Below are positions 16,855-25,226 of a stretch of 64,000 nt of DNA, one piece after another. The notes beneath the pieces were generated by a model. It saw only the letters and a program-made list of their open reading frames with translations. It ran no database searches and was not told where the DNA came from. A program made the translations under genes and the position numbers. This DNA comes from Marinicellulosiphila megalodicopiae (GTDB lineage: Bacteria > Pseudomonadota > Gammaproteobacteria > Pseudomonadales > Natronospirillaceae): NCBI RefSeq assembly GCF_045862395.1, contig NZ_AP023087.1:1054001-1118000 (forward strand), given 5' to 3'. Position 1 is the first letter of the stretch. Each line of letters starts with the position of its first letter.

Positions 16855-17529
16855 TTATCGCTTAACTTTTGCTAATTCAGCGCGCATTAAATCGATTTGA
16901 GTTTTGTAATCGGGTGCATTAAAAATCGCAGAACCCGCAACAAATGTATCGGCGCCAGCTTGAGCAATTTCACGGATGTTATCCACTTTTACGCCGCCGT
17001 CTACTTCAAGACGAATATCCAAACCAGAATCGTCAATGATGCGACGCGCTTGTTCTAGCTTTCTTAAGGTAGCCGGAATAAACGACTGACCGCCAAAACC
17101 TGGGTTAACAGACATCAACAAAATCATGTCTACTTTATCAATGACGTATTCTAATTCAGCAAGGCTTGCCGCTGGGTTAAATACCAAACCAGACTTACAG
17201 CCTGCTTCTCTAATTAACTGCAAAGAGCGATCAACATGAGTAGACGCATCTGGGTGGAACGTAATGTAAGACGCGCCTGCTTCAGCGAAATCATTAATCA
17301 TACGATCAACAGGGCTTACCATTAAATGCGCATCAATATCTGCGGTAATACCATGATCGCGTAACGCTTTACAGACCATTGGCCCAATCGTTAAGTTGGG
17401 TACGTAATGATTATCCATTACATCAAAGTGGACAATATCTGCACCGGCTTTTAATACGTTATCAACTTCTAAACCTAAAGTGGCGAAGTTAGCAGACAAA
17501 ATAGACGGAGCAATTAAAAAATCTTTCAT
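16855..17529 (-). CDS. rpe: Ribulose-phosphate 3-epimerase
   Basis: A 224-residue TIM-barrel epimerase interconverting ribulose-5-P and xylulose-5-P in the pentose phosphate pathway. Seen are the start IAPSILSANFATLG, HFDVMDNHYVPNLTIGP (metal-site His and Asp), DAHLMV, MSVNPGFGGQSF and LEVDGGVK. The ATG at 17529 follows AGAG at good distance; an in-frame GTG three codons earlier is less likely. It heads the rpe-trpGDC operon, with a clear promoter 55-83 bp upstream. Linking PRPP-precursor supply to tryptophan genes is metabolically sensible. Confidence 0.95.
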   Translation of the reverse strand: MKDFLIAPSILSANFATLGLEVDNVLKAGADIVHFDVMDNHYVPNLTIGPMVCKALRDHGITADIDAHLMVSPVDRMINDFAEAGASYITFHPDASTHVDRSLQLIREAGCKSGLVFNPAASLAELEYVIDKVDMILLMSVNPGFGGQSFIPATLRKLEQARRIIDDSGLDIRLEVDGGVKVDNIREIAQAGADTFVAGSAIFNAPDYKTQIDLMRAELAKVKR

Positions 17530-17850
17530 GGATAGCACTCTGTTGGTAAAAATGGAATGAATGGTCGAATTTTAAAGTGCGCGATTTTAGCAGTTTGTGC
17601 CCTGTGGGACAATTCAAGATCGGGTTTTGAACGCTGTTTAGTTGGATTAATGTGAGTAATGTTCTGGCTTGAGGTGATATGGGCTAGATTAATGTAATTA
17701 ACGGGTGATTTATTTAGAACCTCCCTAAGAAAACCCCTGGAATAAACGCAGCATCATTTTGTAACCCTTTGTCAAAACCACAGGCAAAACCACCCTTGAG
17801 CACTACGCTTAAATTTCATTATAGAATTTTGTTATGTTGAGGTTGTGGCT
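17530..17850. other. Intergenic region between divergent rpe and the ion channel gene
   Basis: About 320 bp without a gene. It holds the rpe promoter (listed separately) and the GAGG ribosome site of the channel gene at 17839-17842. The rest is AT-rich with scattered GATTAATGT-like words; no further structured element was seen and the channel gene's promoter was not identified. Confidence 0.6.
17584..17612 (-). promoter_or_regulatory. Sigma-70 promoter of the rpe-trpGDC operon
   Basis: Read on the minus strand: -35 TTGTCC (17612-17607), a 17-bp spacer, and -10 TAAAAT (17589-17584), about 55 bp before the rpe start. Spacing is optimal and both hexamers are near consensus. No trp attenuator was seen. 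Confidence 0.7.
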
Positions 17851-18846
17851 ATGGGTCAAAACGATGGGGTGTCCCCTAGAAAGTGTTGTCAGTACGTGCA
17901 AATCAATGGAGACAACTGCGCCCTAGAGTGTTCGGGTGATGAATATTGCCAATGGCACGACCCAAAAGGGCTACAAGGATCCCCAGATATTGCCAATTCT
18001 TTGATGGAAAACTTAAAAGCAGGTAATAAAGAAGGTAATAGTGGGCAGGGTTATGTACTTAAAAATTGCGATTTAAGAAACATCGATCTTGTTAATAGAG
18101 GTCATCAAACAGGCTATGATTTGTCCTATTCTGATTGTTATCACGCCAACTTCAAGTCTGCGCATTTATTTAAAGTTAATTTTAAACATGCCTCGCTAAT
18201 GAAAGCAGATTTACGTCATGCAAATTTACACGAAGTGAATTTAGATCAGTGCAATTTATTAGGGGCAAATTTCGAAGGCGCTAAAATCGAAAATGTAAAT
18301 TGGGGTGATGAATTATTACAAGAAAAACAAGCCAGAGAAAATCCAGATAGAGCATTAGATTATTTTCAACAAGTAGTTGAAATTTGTCGAGGTATTCGAA
18401 AGGAGGCAGAAAACCAAGGTCTATTTGAAACCGCAGGTTACTTCTTTCACAAAGAAATGGTGTATCGACGTTATCAAATTCCAAAATATACATTTTCGCG
18501 CTTAGTGTCTAAAACTGTTGATGTTTTTTGTGGGTACGGAGAAAAGCCGATGCGGGTCGTATTGTTTTCTGTTTTTTTTATTTTGCTTTGTGCAATTGGG
18601 TTTTCATTTGTTGGGGTTTCTTATAATGGAGAAAATTTTCAAATCAGTATGGATCAATCTATTAAAGAAAATATAAAAGTTTTTTTTGGTGGTATTTATT
18701 TTTCAGTGGTGACGTTTACTACTTTGGGATATGGCGATATTACACCTATTGGAATGGTGCGATCTCTGGCGGCATTTGAAGCATTTATTGGCAGTTTTAC
18801 TTCAGCTCTATTTGTTGTTGTGTTTGTAAAAAAAATGACCCGTTAA
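17851..18846 (+). CDS. Pentapeptide-repeat potassium channel with N-terminal zinc-finger motif
   Basis: A 331-residue predicted inner-membrane channel. Residues 12-36 carry C13-x9-C23-x9-C33-x2-H36, ending YCQWH, a small zinc-binding pattern. Residues about 65-150 are pentapeptide repeats (A/N-D/N-L/F pattern: YHANFKSAHLFKVNFKHASL). Two membrane helices follow (about 229-248 and 305-329) around a pore with selectivity filter TLGYGD (291-296), the K+ channel signature. No RCK/TrkA-N domain is present, so the repeat region may be the regulatory cytoplasmic part. The ATG at 17851 has GAGG 8 bp upstream; the GTG at 17845 is too close to it. It is monocistronic. Confidence 0.85.
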   Translation: MGQNDGVSPRKCCQYVQINGDNCALECSGDEYCQWHDPKGLQGSPDIANSLMENLKAGNKEGNSGQGYVLKNCDLRNIDLVNRGHQTGYDLSYSDCYHANFKSAHLFKVNFKHASLMKADLRHANLHEVNLDQCNLLGANFEGAKIENVNWGDELLQEKQARENPDRALDYFQQVVEICRGIRKEAENQGLFETAGYFFHKEMVYRRYQIPKYTFSRLVSKTVDVFCGYGEKPMRVVLFSVFFILLCAIGFSFVGVSYNGENFQISMDQSIKENIKVFFGGIYFSVVTFTTLGYGDITPIGMVRSLAAFEAFIGSFTSALFVVVFVKKMTR

Positions 18847-18932
18847 CCTTATTAATGCGCCTAACTACTTTAAAAAAGTTGTCTACACTGTATTTAATAT
18901 AAATTGTAATAGTCAGATTATAGGAGCCAGTT

Positions 18933-19862
18933 ATGGCGCAGCAGAAGTTTAGATTAATCACTCGAAGTGATTTTGATGGTTTGGTTTGTGCGGTATTGTT
19001 AAAGCATATTGACATCATTGAAGATATTAAGTTTGTACATCCAAAAGACATGCAAGATGGAAAAGTCGAAGTCAGTTCTAATGATATTTCAACTAATTTA
19101 CCTTATGTAAAAGGGATTTATCTAGCGTTCGATCATCATTCTTCTGAAGCGATCCGCAACGAAAAAGTCGACAATCATATAATTCATCCAAAGGCTCCAT
19201 CAGCAGCTAGGGTTGTTTGGGATCACTATGGCGGGTTAGACGCCTTTCCAAGTGATTGGCTCGAAATGATGGATGCCTGTGATCGAGGAGACTCTGCACA
19301 ATTTACCATGGATCAAGTTTTAACCCCCCAGGGCTGGGATTTACTTAATTTTTTAATGGATGCAAGAACCGGCTTAGGTCGTTTCAGAGAATTTAGAATT
19401 TCAAATTACAATTTAATGATGGATTTAATTGATTACTGTAAAACGCACACCATAGATGAAATTATGAAATTACCTGATGTGGTTGAGCGTATCGAGCTTT
19501 ATACAGAGCAAGATGAGTTATTTAAAATGCAATTAAATCGTTGCTCAACGGTGCATGATAATTTAGTGGTGTTGGATTTAAGAGAGGAAGAAATCATCCA
19601 TGCTGGTAATCGATTTGTGATTTATGCATTGTTTCCACAGACCAATATTTCTATTCATGTTATGTGGGGATTTCAAAAACAAAATACAGTGTTTGCGACA
19701 GGTAAATCAATTTTTGATCGAAGTTCCAAAACTAATGTGGGGGAATTGATGTTGAAATATGGTGGCGGTGGTCATGAAGCGGCAGGCACATGTCAAGTAC
19801 CACATAACGAATCGGTAGAGACATTATTTGCGTTGGTTGAGCAGATTAATGCAGATGGTTGA
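18933..19862 (+). CDS. DHH-family phosphoesterase (exopolyphosphatase-like)
   Basis: A 309-residue protein of the DHH/DHHA1 superfamily. Metal-site motifs seen are RSDFDG at 11-16, FDHH at 66-69 and MDACDRGD at 113-120. The C-terminal DHHA1 domain has the GGGGHEAAG motif. Members cleave phosphodiesters such as short RNAs (NrnA), cyclic dinucleotide products or polyphosphate; I cannot tell which here. It has a good AGGAG ribosome site and is followed by a terminator and an insertion sequence. Confidence 0.85.
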   Translation: MAQQKFRLITRSDFDGLVCAVLLKHIDIIEDIKFVHPKDMQDGKVEVSSNDISTNLPYVKGIYLAFDHHSSEAIRNEKVDNHIIHPKAPSAARVVWDHYGGLDAFPSDWLEMMDACDRGDSAQFTMDQVLTPQGWDLLNFLMDARTGLGRFREFRISNYNLMMDLIDYCKTHTIDEIMKLPDVVERIELYTEQDELFKMQLNRCSTVHDNLVVLDLREEEIIHAGNRFVIYALFPQTNISIHVMWGFQKQNTVFATGKSIFDRSSKTNVGELMLKYGGGGHEAAGTCQVPHNESVETLFALVEQINADG

Positions 19863-19891
19863 TTTAGTTCGATTAATGAATGTTAGATCTT

Positions 19892-19915
19892 AAAGACGCT
19901 TACGCGTCTTTTTTT
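19892..19915 (+). terminator. Terminator after the DHH phosphoesterase
   Basis: AAAGACGC-TTAC-GCGTCTTT, an 8-bp stem with a tetraloop, followed by more T. Confidence 0.92.
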
Positions 19916-19959
19916 GATCTTGAAATTGTGATGGGTTTATGAGAAATGATATAGATAAT

Positions 19960-21027
19960 GGCTATGTTTTGAATTGTTGTGGCAGGATGCAAAATCATAA
20001 TGCTGATCTAAGCTGAGATTTATACACCCACAATGACATAACCTATGAATCCACAGCATTTTCAAAACATACTTAAGCAGGTAAGCAAGCTCGATCCTGT
20101 TCAAAAACAAACTCTATCCACCGCTTTAGTTGCACAAGAAAACCCCATTCTTACACGGCTGTCTAAAGAAGTGATCACCCACTCAAAATGCATTCATTGT
20201 CAAAGTAACCGCTTGCGAAAATACGGTTTTAGTAATGGCAGGCAGCGATTTTTTTGCAACGAATGTCGCAAAAGTTTTGTGTGCACTCGAGGCAGCGCTT
20301 ATTTTTATCAGCACAAACCTGAGCTTTGGCAAAAATATTTAGAGCACATGCTTGACCAAGATAGCATTCGGCGTTGCGCAAAAGATTTGAATATTTGTGT
20401 GACTACCTCTTTTAATTGGCGTCACCGTTTTATGAATGCTACTCAAAACACCTATGAATCAAGGCTTGAAGGTATTATTGAAGCAGATGAAACGTATTTT
20501 CGAGAATCTAAAAAAGGCGAGCGAAACTTAAATCGACCTGCAAGGCAACGAGGATCTAAAGCATCCACACCCGGTATTAATCAGCACGATTGGGTGGCAG
20601 TGTTAACCGCTAAAGATCGAAATCATCATGAATTTGATCAAATATTAACCCACGTAAATGGCGCTGAAATCAATCAATGCTTAGGCTGCAAAATTGCCGA
20701 CGAATCTGTTTTATGTACCGATGGGCAGCCGGCTTATAATCAAATTTGCAAAGAACATCATTTGCATCATGTGGTGATAACCAACAATCAAACACAGCAA
20801 AGTTTGTATCATATTCAAAATATCAATAATTATCACAGTCAGTTAAAGAGTTGGTATTTGAAGATGCACGGAGTGGCCAGTAAGTATTTGGCGAAGTATT
20901 TGGGTTGGTTTAGAATGCTGGACTGGCACAAATATCAGACCTTTTCTAGCGACATTAAGAGCGAAAGCGAAAAACTGTTTGAATTCAAACTGTTACAGGT
21001 GCAGCAACATAAATTTGAAACATAGCC
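19960..21027 (+). mobile_element. Complete IS1595-type insertion sequence (copy 1)
   Basis: 1068 bp bounded by GGCTATGTTT (19960-19969) and its inverse AAACATAGCC (21018-21027); imperfect similarity continues for about 25 bp inward. Flanks are TAGATAAT on the left and AAGATAAT on the right, an 8-bp target duplication with one mismatch, the size usual for IS1595. It holds one intact transposase gene whose TAG stop lies inside the right inverted repeat. It is inserted between the DHH gene terminator and hemL, harming neither. Confidence 0.85.
20045..21025 (+). CDS. IS1595-family transposase (copy 1)
   Basis: A 326-residue transposase. The N-terminal zinc ribbon is CIHC (residues about 49-52) and CNEC (about 70-73), with RKYGFSNGRQRF between, then a helix-turn-helix region (LDQDSIRRCAKDLN). 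The catalytic core has Asp in IEADETYF and CTDGQPAY. The third site, NNYHSQLK, has His where many relatives have Glu (NxxE), as in a known subset of the family. The frame is intact. It is clearly homologous to, but different along its whole length from, the transposase at 54.8-55.8 kb, so the two elements are separate family members rather than a recent transposition. Confidence 0.93.
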   Translation: MNPQHFQNILKQVSKLDPVQKQTLSTALVAQENPILTRLSKEVITHSKCIHCQSNRLRKYGFSNGRQRFFCNECRKSFVCTRGSAYFYQHKPELWQKYLEHMLDQDSIRRCAKDLNICVTTSFNWRHRFMNATQNTYESRLEGIIEADETYFRESKKGERNLNRPARQRGSKASTPGINQHDWVAVLTAKDRNHHEFDQILTHVNGAEINQCLGCKIADESVLCTDGQPAYNQICKEHHLHHVVITNNQTQQSLYHIQNINNYHSQLKSWYLKMHGVASKYLAKYLGWFRMLDWHKYQTFSSDIKSESEKLFEFKLLQVQQHKFET

Positions 21028-21126
21028 AAGATAATTGTTTAAATAATTAAAATTAACTTACAAACCAAGCCTTTATTAAATTATTTATATATTTTTTATT
21101 ATCATTTCAAACTGTAAATTTAAAAC

Positions 21127-21163
21127 TCTGAATAACTAAGTTAAAAAATCTTAGTTATTCAGA
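21127..21163 (-). terminator. Terminator after hemL
   Basis: A perfect 14-bp stem, TCTGAATAACTAAG with CTTAGTTATTCAGA, and a 9-nt A/T loop. On the minus strand it follows hemL by 10 bp and is trailed by GTTTTAAATTT, a modest T tract. Confidence 0.7.
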
Positions 21164-21173
21164 ATCTCCTTAA

Positions 21174-22448
21174 TTATTTCAACTTAGCAAAACTACGACT
21201 TGCCGCTGCAATCGTTTCATCTAAATCTGCATAACTATGAGCCGCTGACATAAAACCTGCTTCAAATGCAGAAGGCGCTAAATAAATGCCTTCATCTAGC
21301 ATGTGGTGGAAAAATGCTTTAAATCGTTCTTGATTACATTGCATCACTTTTGCAAAACAATCTAAGTTTGATTCGCTGCTAAAGAAAATACCAAACATGC
21401 TGCCACGTTGATTAGTGGTTAATTCAATGTTCGCTTTGTCCGCTGCTTTTTGAATGCCGCTTAACAGATATTGAGTTTTGTCTGTAAGGTTTTCATAAAA
21501 GCCTGGTTTTTGAATCGCTTTTAACATCGCAAGACCCGCGCTCATGGCTAGTGGGTTGCCCGACAACGTGCCTGCTTGGTAAACCGGTCCACAAGGTGCA
21601 ATGAATTGCATGATGTCTTTACGACCACCAAATGCGCCAACGGGTAAACCGCCGCCAATCACTTTACCTAAACAAGTTAAGTCAGGTTTTACTTCTGTAA
21701 TGCCTTGTACGCCTTGTAATGAGGCTCTAAAACCGCTCATCACTTCATCAAAAATCAAGACCACTTTGTGCTCGTCACATAAAATACGTAACGCTTGTAA
21801 GAAGTCTTCAGTAGCAGGCACTAAATTCATGTTGCCAGCAATCGGCTCAATGATCACACAGGCTAATTCAGATCCGTATTTAGCAAAACCTTCTTTGATG
21901 TGTTCAATGTTGTTGTATTCAAAGGTTAATGTGTCTTTTGCAATGGCCTCGCTCACTCCCGGAGATGTTGGAACTCCAAGAGTTAAAGCACCAGAACCCG
22001 CTTTTACTAACAAGCTGTCTGAATGACCGTGATAACAACCTTCAAATTTTAAAATCTTGTCACGACCGGTAAAACCACGTGCTAAACGAATGGCACTCAT
22101 GGTCGCTTCTGTGCCTGAGTTCACCATACGTACTTGTTCAATCGACGGGAAAATCTCACAAATGGTTTTTGCCATTTGTATTTCAAGCTCAGTTGGCGCA
22201 CCAAAACCGATAGACTGAGTGATTTGATGTTGCAACGCTTCTACGATTTCTGGTGCTTGTTGGCCTAAAATCATTGGGCCCCAAGATTGTACGTAATCAA
22301 TATAGCCTTTACCGTCAGTGTCAAAGACTTTGCTGCCTTCGCCTTTGCTTAAAAAAATTGGGTCGCCACCCACACCATTAAATGCGCGGACAGGAGAGTT
22401 CACACCACCAGGGATGTATTGGCGTGCTTGGTCAATCAAAGAAGTCAT
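21174..22448 (-). CDS. hemL: Glutamate-1-semialdehyde 2,1-aminomutase
   Basis: A 424-residue PLP enzyme making 5-aminolevulinate for haem by the C5 pathway. Seen are YIPGGVNSPVRAF at the N terminus, NSGTEATMSAIRLARG, HGHSDSLLVKAGSG, IFDEVMSGFR (Asp234) and the PLP lysine K262 in CLGKVIGGGLPVGAFGG. It is monocistronic, divergent from panC, and ends in a strong hairpin. The upstream insertion sequence on the other strand does not affect it. Confidence 0.97.
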   Translation of the reverse strand: MTSLIDQARQYIPGGVNSPVRAFNGVGGDPIFLSKGEGSKVFDTDGKGYIDYVQSWGPMILGQQAPEIVEALQHQITQSIGFGAPTELEIQMAKTICEIFPSIEQVRMVNSGTEATMSAIRLARGFTGRDKILKFEGCYHGHSDSLLVKAGSGALTLGVPTSPGVSEAIAKDTLTFEYNNIEHIKEGFAKYGSELACVIIEPIAGNMNLVPATEDFLQALRILCDEHKVVLIFDEVMSGFRASLQGVQGITEVKPDLTCLGKVIGGGLPVGAFGGRKDIMQFIAPCGPVYQAGTLSGNPLAMSAGLAMLKAIQKPGFYENLTDKTQYLLSGIQKAADKANIELTTNQRGSMFGIFFSSESNLDCFAKVMQCNQERFKAFFHHMLDEGIYLAPSAFEAGFMSAAHSYADLDETIAAASRSFAKLK

Positions 22449-22548
22449 GTAAGTACCTAGTGATAAAAGTTGGATGTAAATATCAGATGCTGATTCTAAT
22501 CAATTATGATGTCATGTAAAATCGCTTTTTTTTTGTCTTGGAATTAAT

Positions 22549-23391
22549 ATGCACATTTTTGACACGATCGACGCGTTACGCGAGCACCTGAATCAACAGA
22601 AAAAACAAGGTAAACGCATTGGATTTGTGCCAACCATGGGCAATTTACACAAAGGCCATCTGTCGTTAATTAAACAAGCCAAAGCGCAAAGTGACGTAGT
22701 GGTGTCTTCTATTTTTGTGAACCCAACCCAATTTAGCAAAGGTGAAGACATCGAGCGTTACCCGCGTACTTTAGAACAAGATCAAACTCTATTGATTGAA
22801 CAGGGTTGTGACGTGTTGTTTATACCGGAAGTACAATCTATGTACCCAAAGGGCGAATTAACCCGTGTGAGTGTCAAGGACATCTCTGCCAAATATTGTG
22901 GTGCCAGTCGAGAAGGTCACTTTGATGGCGTGACCACCATTGTGTGCAAACTGTTTAATATCGTACAACCTGATGTCGCAGTATTTGGCAGTAAAGACTT
23001 TCAACAACTTGCCATTATTCGCCATATGGCTAAAGACTTAATGATGAACATCGACATACAGGCCGCTCCCACTTTTAGAGCCGACAGCGGATTAGCCTTA
23101 AGTTCACGCAACGGATATTTGTCAGAAGAAGAGTTAGATATTGCCCCTGCTATTTACAAGACACTCACATGGGCAAAAGAGGCGATATTAAATAATCAAA
23201 GCCAAGCAAAAATCGAAAAAGACGCCAAAGCAAAATTGACAGAGGCAGGATTAAAACCCGACTATTTTCATATTTGTAATGCCGACACATTACAAGCTGC
23301 CACCAAAGACGACACTCACATAGTGATATTGGTTGCCGCATATTTGGGAAGTGCCAGATTAATTGATAATTTGAATTTTGAAAAACAGTAG
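22549..23391 (+). CDS. panC: Pantothenate synthetase
   Basis: A 280-residue ATP-dependent ligase joining pantoate and beta-alanine. Key blocks are FVPTMGNLHKGHLSLI (HxGH nucleotide motif), SIFVNPTQF, KLFNIVQPDVAVFGSKDFQQL and ALSSRNGYLS. panB, its usual partner, is not next to it here. Transcription probably starts near the TAAAAT hexamer about 30 bp upstream. Confidence 0.96.
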   Translation: MHIFDTIDALREHLNQQKKQGKRIGFVPTMGNLHKGHLSLIKQAKAQSDVVVSSIFVNPTQFSKGEDIERYPRTLEQDQTLLIEQGCDVLFIPEVQSMYPKGELTRVSVKDISAKYCGASREGHFDGVTTIVCKLFNIVQPDVAVFGSKDFQQLAIIRHMAKDLMMNIDIQAAPTFRADSGLALSSRNGYLSEEELDIAPAIYKTLTWAKEAILNNQSQAKIEKDAKAKLTEAGLKPDYFHICNADTLQAATKDDTHIVILVAAYLGSARLIDNLNFEKQ

Positions 23392-23511
23392 GTCCGGGAT
23401 TTATCGTTACAGGGATGTGACTTATTAGAATTGTGTTTGGAGCGTTCAATCGTTTTGAAAAAAAATTCCGAAAAAACTAATATTCGAAAAAAATTAATGA
23501 AGGGAAATAAA

Positions 23512-23952
23512 ATGGATAACCAAATAAAAATAATTCAATGTAAACATGAAAACGGTTTTGAATTAGCCGAACTTCGCGCAAGAGCCATGAAACCAAGTTT
23601 AGAAACCGTAGGGCGTTTTGATGAAAAACGTGTTCGTTCAAGGTTTTTGGAAGGCTTTGTACCTGAAGAAACGTTCAAGATTGAATTCAATAATGAGCTG
23701 GCTGGATTCTATGTAATCCAACAAAAAGAAGATCACTTATATTTAAATCATCTTTACATCGACCCTCAATTCCAAGGTAATAAACTAGGCGCATTTGCAA
23801 TTAATGAAATAAAAAAGGTCGCTAAAAATAAAAAATCCCCTATAAAACTCGGTGCCCTAAAGCAAAGTCGTTCAAACGATTTTTATCAATCCCATGGTTT
23901 TATACACACCCATGACGATGAATTTGATCATTATTATATTTGGAAACATTAA
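23512..23952 (+). CDS. GNAT-family N-acetyltransferase
   Basis: A 146-residue cytoplasmic acetyltransferase. The acetyl-CoA site lies in YLNHLYIDPQFQGNKLGAF (motif A, Q-x-N-x-L-G), and the C-terminal strand-helix is SNDFYQSHGFIHTHDDEFDHYY. The frame is open 27 codons further upstream, but the ATG at 23512 has AAGGGA 6 bp before it, and the extension is Lys/Asn-rich without family character. The substrate is unknown. Its neighbours (panC, another GNAT gene) give no clear hint. Confidence 0.82.
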   Translation: MDNQIKIIQCKHENGFELAELRARAMKPSLETVGRFDEKRVRSRFLEGFVPEETFKIEFNNELAGFYVIQQKEDHLYLNHLYIDPQFQGNKLGAFAINEIKKVAKNKKSPIKLGALKQSRSNDFYQSHGFIHTHDDEFDHYYIWKH

Positions 23953-24019
23953 AGAATTATTGTTTAAGTTGAACTTGCAGTGATTAATTCTAATTTTTTA
24001 TTTTATGAATCAAATAAAG

Positions 24020-24526
24020 TTAATCGCCAACAAAAGCCAAAATACGATTTTCATGCAACTCGCCTTCGAGCTCAAAATGTTTCATCCCGATATCTTTGAA
24101 CCCAATGTGTTTATAAAATCCAATTGCGTTTTCATTAAATACCCATGCGGTTAACCAGCAAGTGTTGCCAAATTGTGTTTGCACTTGCCCCAGCAGTTTT
24201 TTACCGATGCCCTTGCCTTTAAATTGGCTTTGAACATAAAGCGTGGTTATTTCATAACCCTGAGTGATATCTACCTGAGTGACATCTATATAGTGAGCGT
24301 CTAAATCAATGGTGATGTAACCCAAAAGAAGATCGTCTTCGACAAACACAAGTGTTTTTAAATTATTTTGGTTGAGTTGATCTAAAAAATAGTGTTCGGT
24401 AAATCTGTGTATGACATATTTAGAAATTTCATTACGCACGCCATCCACCGCATAAGTGTTTAGCCATACTTGTATGGAAAGAGCAGCTAAATTGAGGGCG
24501 TCGTTTTTATTGGCTTCGCGAATCAT
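24020..24526 (-). CDS. GNAT-family N-acetyltransferase
   Basis: A 168-residue acetyltransferase with motif A TTLYVQSQFKGKGIGKKLL (Q/R-x-x-G-x-G/A) and motif B WLTAWVFNENAIGFYKHIGF. Substrate unknown. It follows a HAD phosphatase on the same strand by 27 bp and may be cotranscribed with it. It converges on the unrelated GNAT gene at 23.5 kb. Confidence 0.85.
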   Translation of the reverse strand: MIREANKNDALNLAALSIQVWLNTYAVDGVRNEISKYVIHRFTEHYFLDQLNQNNLKTLVFVEDDLLLGYITIDLDAHYIDVTQVDITQGYEITTLYVQSQFKGKGIGKKLLGQVQTQFGNTCWLTAWVFNENAIGFYKHIGFKDIGMKHFELEGELHENRILAFVGD

Positions 24527-24553
24527 GTTATTTTTTTGCTCATTCTAAATTTA

Positions 24554-25195
24554 TTAATCGATACTTATTAAATTCAAAACGTCTTGTATTGAATCATAGT
24601 TATTTATTTGTTTTGGATGCTTAAAAGTATTGCCTACAAGCACTAATTCATAACCGAGTTGTTCGCAGGCTTGTTTATCCCATAATCCATCACCAAAATA
24701 TGTGATGATTTTTGATGTGGGATTGTTTGTTTTTTCAAATGCGATATTCATAATTTCGCTTCGATCATAATGGTTGCTTGAAGAGGCGATCACCATGTTG
24801 CTGACATCAATATTGGCAGAGGCTAATTTGAGTAACGCAGTTTCACGCCAGCCGCCAGTTGCAATTGATAGGCTAATATTATCTTGTCTTTTTAAGTGTC
24901 GAATAAATCCTTGGGCACCAGAAATGGCTCGAACAGGATGTGCGTCAAGGTGCGTTTTTATTTTTGTAATAAATATCGCTTTAACTTGTTGTTCGATTTT
25001 ATCTATATTATCACTGATATTTTGTTCTTTTAAAAACTGATGCAAAATACCTGAATCAGTGATGTGTTTAAATCGTTTCCAATTATCATTGATCTGTTTG
25101 CCTGTCACTTCAAATACGGCTTGGCTGTAGCAGTCGGCATCAAATTCATTGGAATCAATCAACGTACCGTCAATATCGAACATGATGTGTTTCAT
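24554..25195 (-). CDS. HAD-superfamily hydrolase (phosphatase)
   Basis: A 213-residue HAD phosphatase. Motif I is FDIDGTLIDS with nucleophile Asp7 and acid Asp9, motif II SIATGG, then a Lys-bearing stretch and motif IV YFGDGLWDKQAC. A helical cap lies between motifs I and II (about 15-85). It resembles phosphoglycolate or nucleotide phosphatases, but the substrate cannot be told. The start at 25195 was kept; M4 is an alternative. Confidence 0.85.
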   Translation of the reverse strand: MKHIMFDIDGTLIDSNEFDADCYSQAVFEVTGKQINDNWKRFKHITDSGILHQFLKEQNISDNIDKIEQQVKAIFITKIKTHLDAHPVRAISGAQGFIRHLKRQDNISLSIATGGWRETALLKLASANIDVSNMVIASSSNHYDRSEIMNIAFEKTNNPTSKIITYFGDGLWDKQACEQLGYELVLVGNTFKHPKQINNYDSIQDVLNLISID

Positions 25196-25226
25196 TTGGT
25201 TTTTTACCTACTGCTCAGTATTAAGC

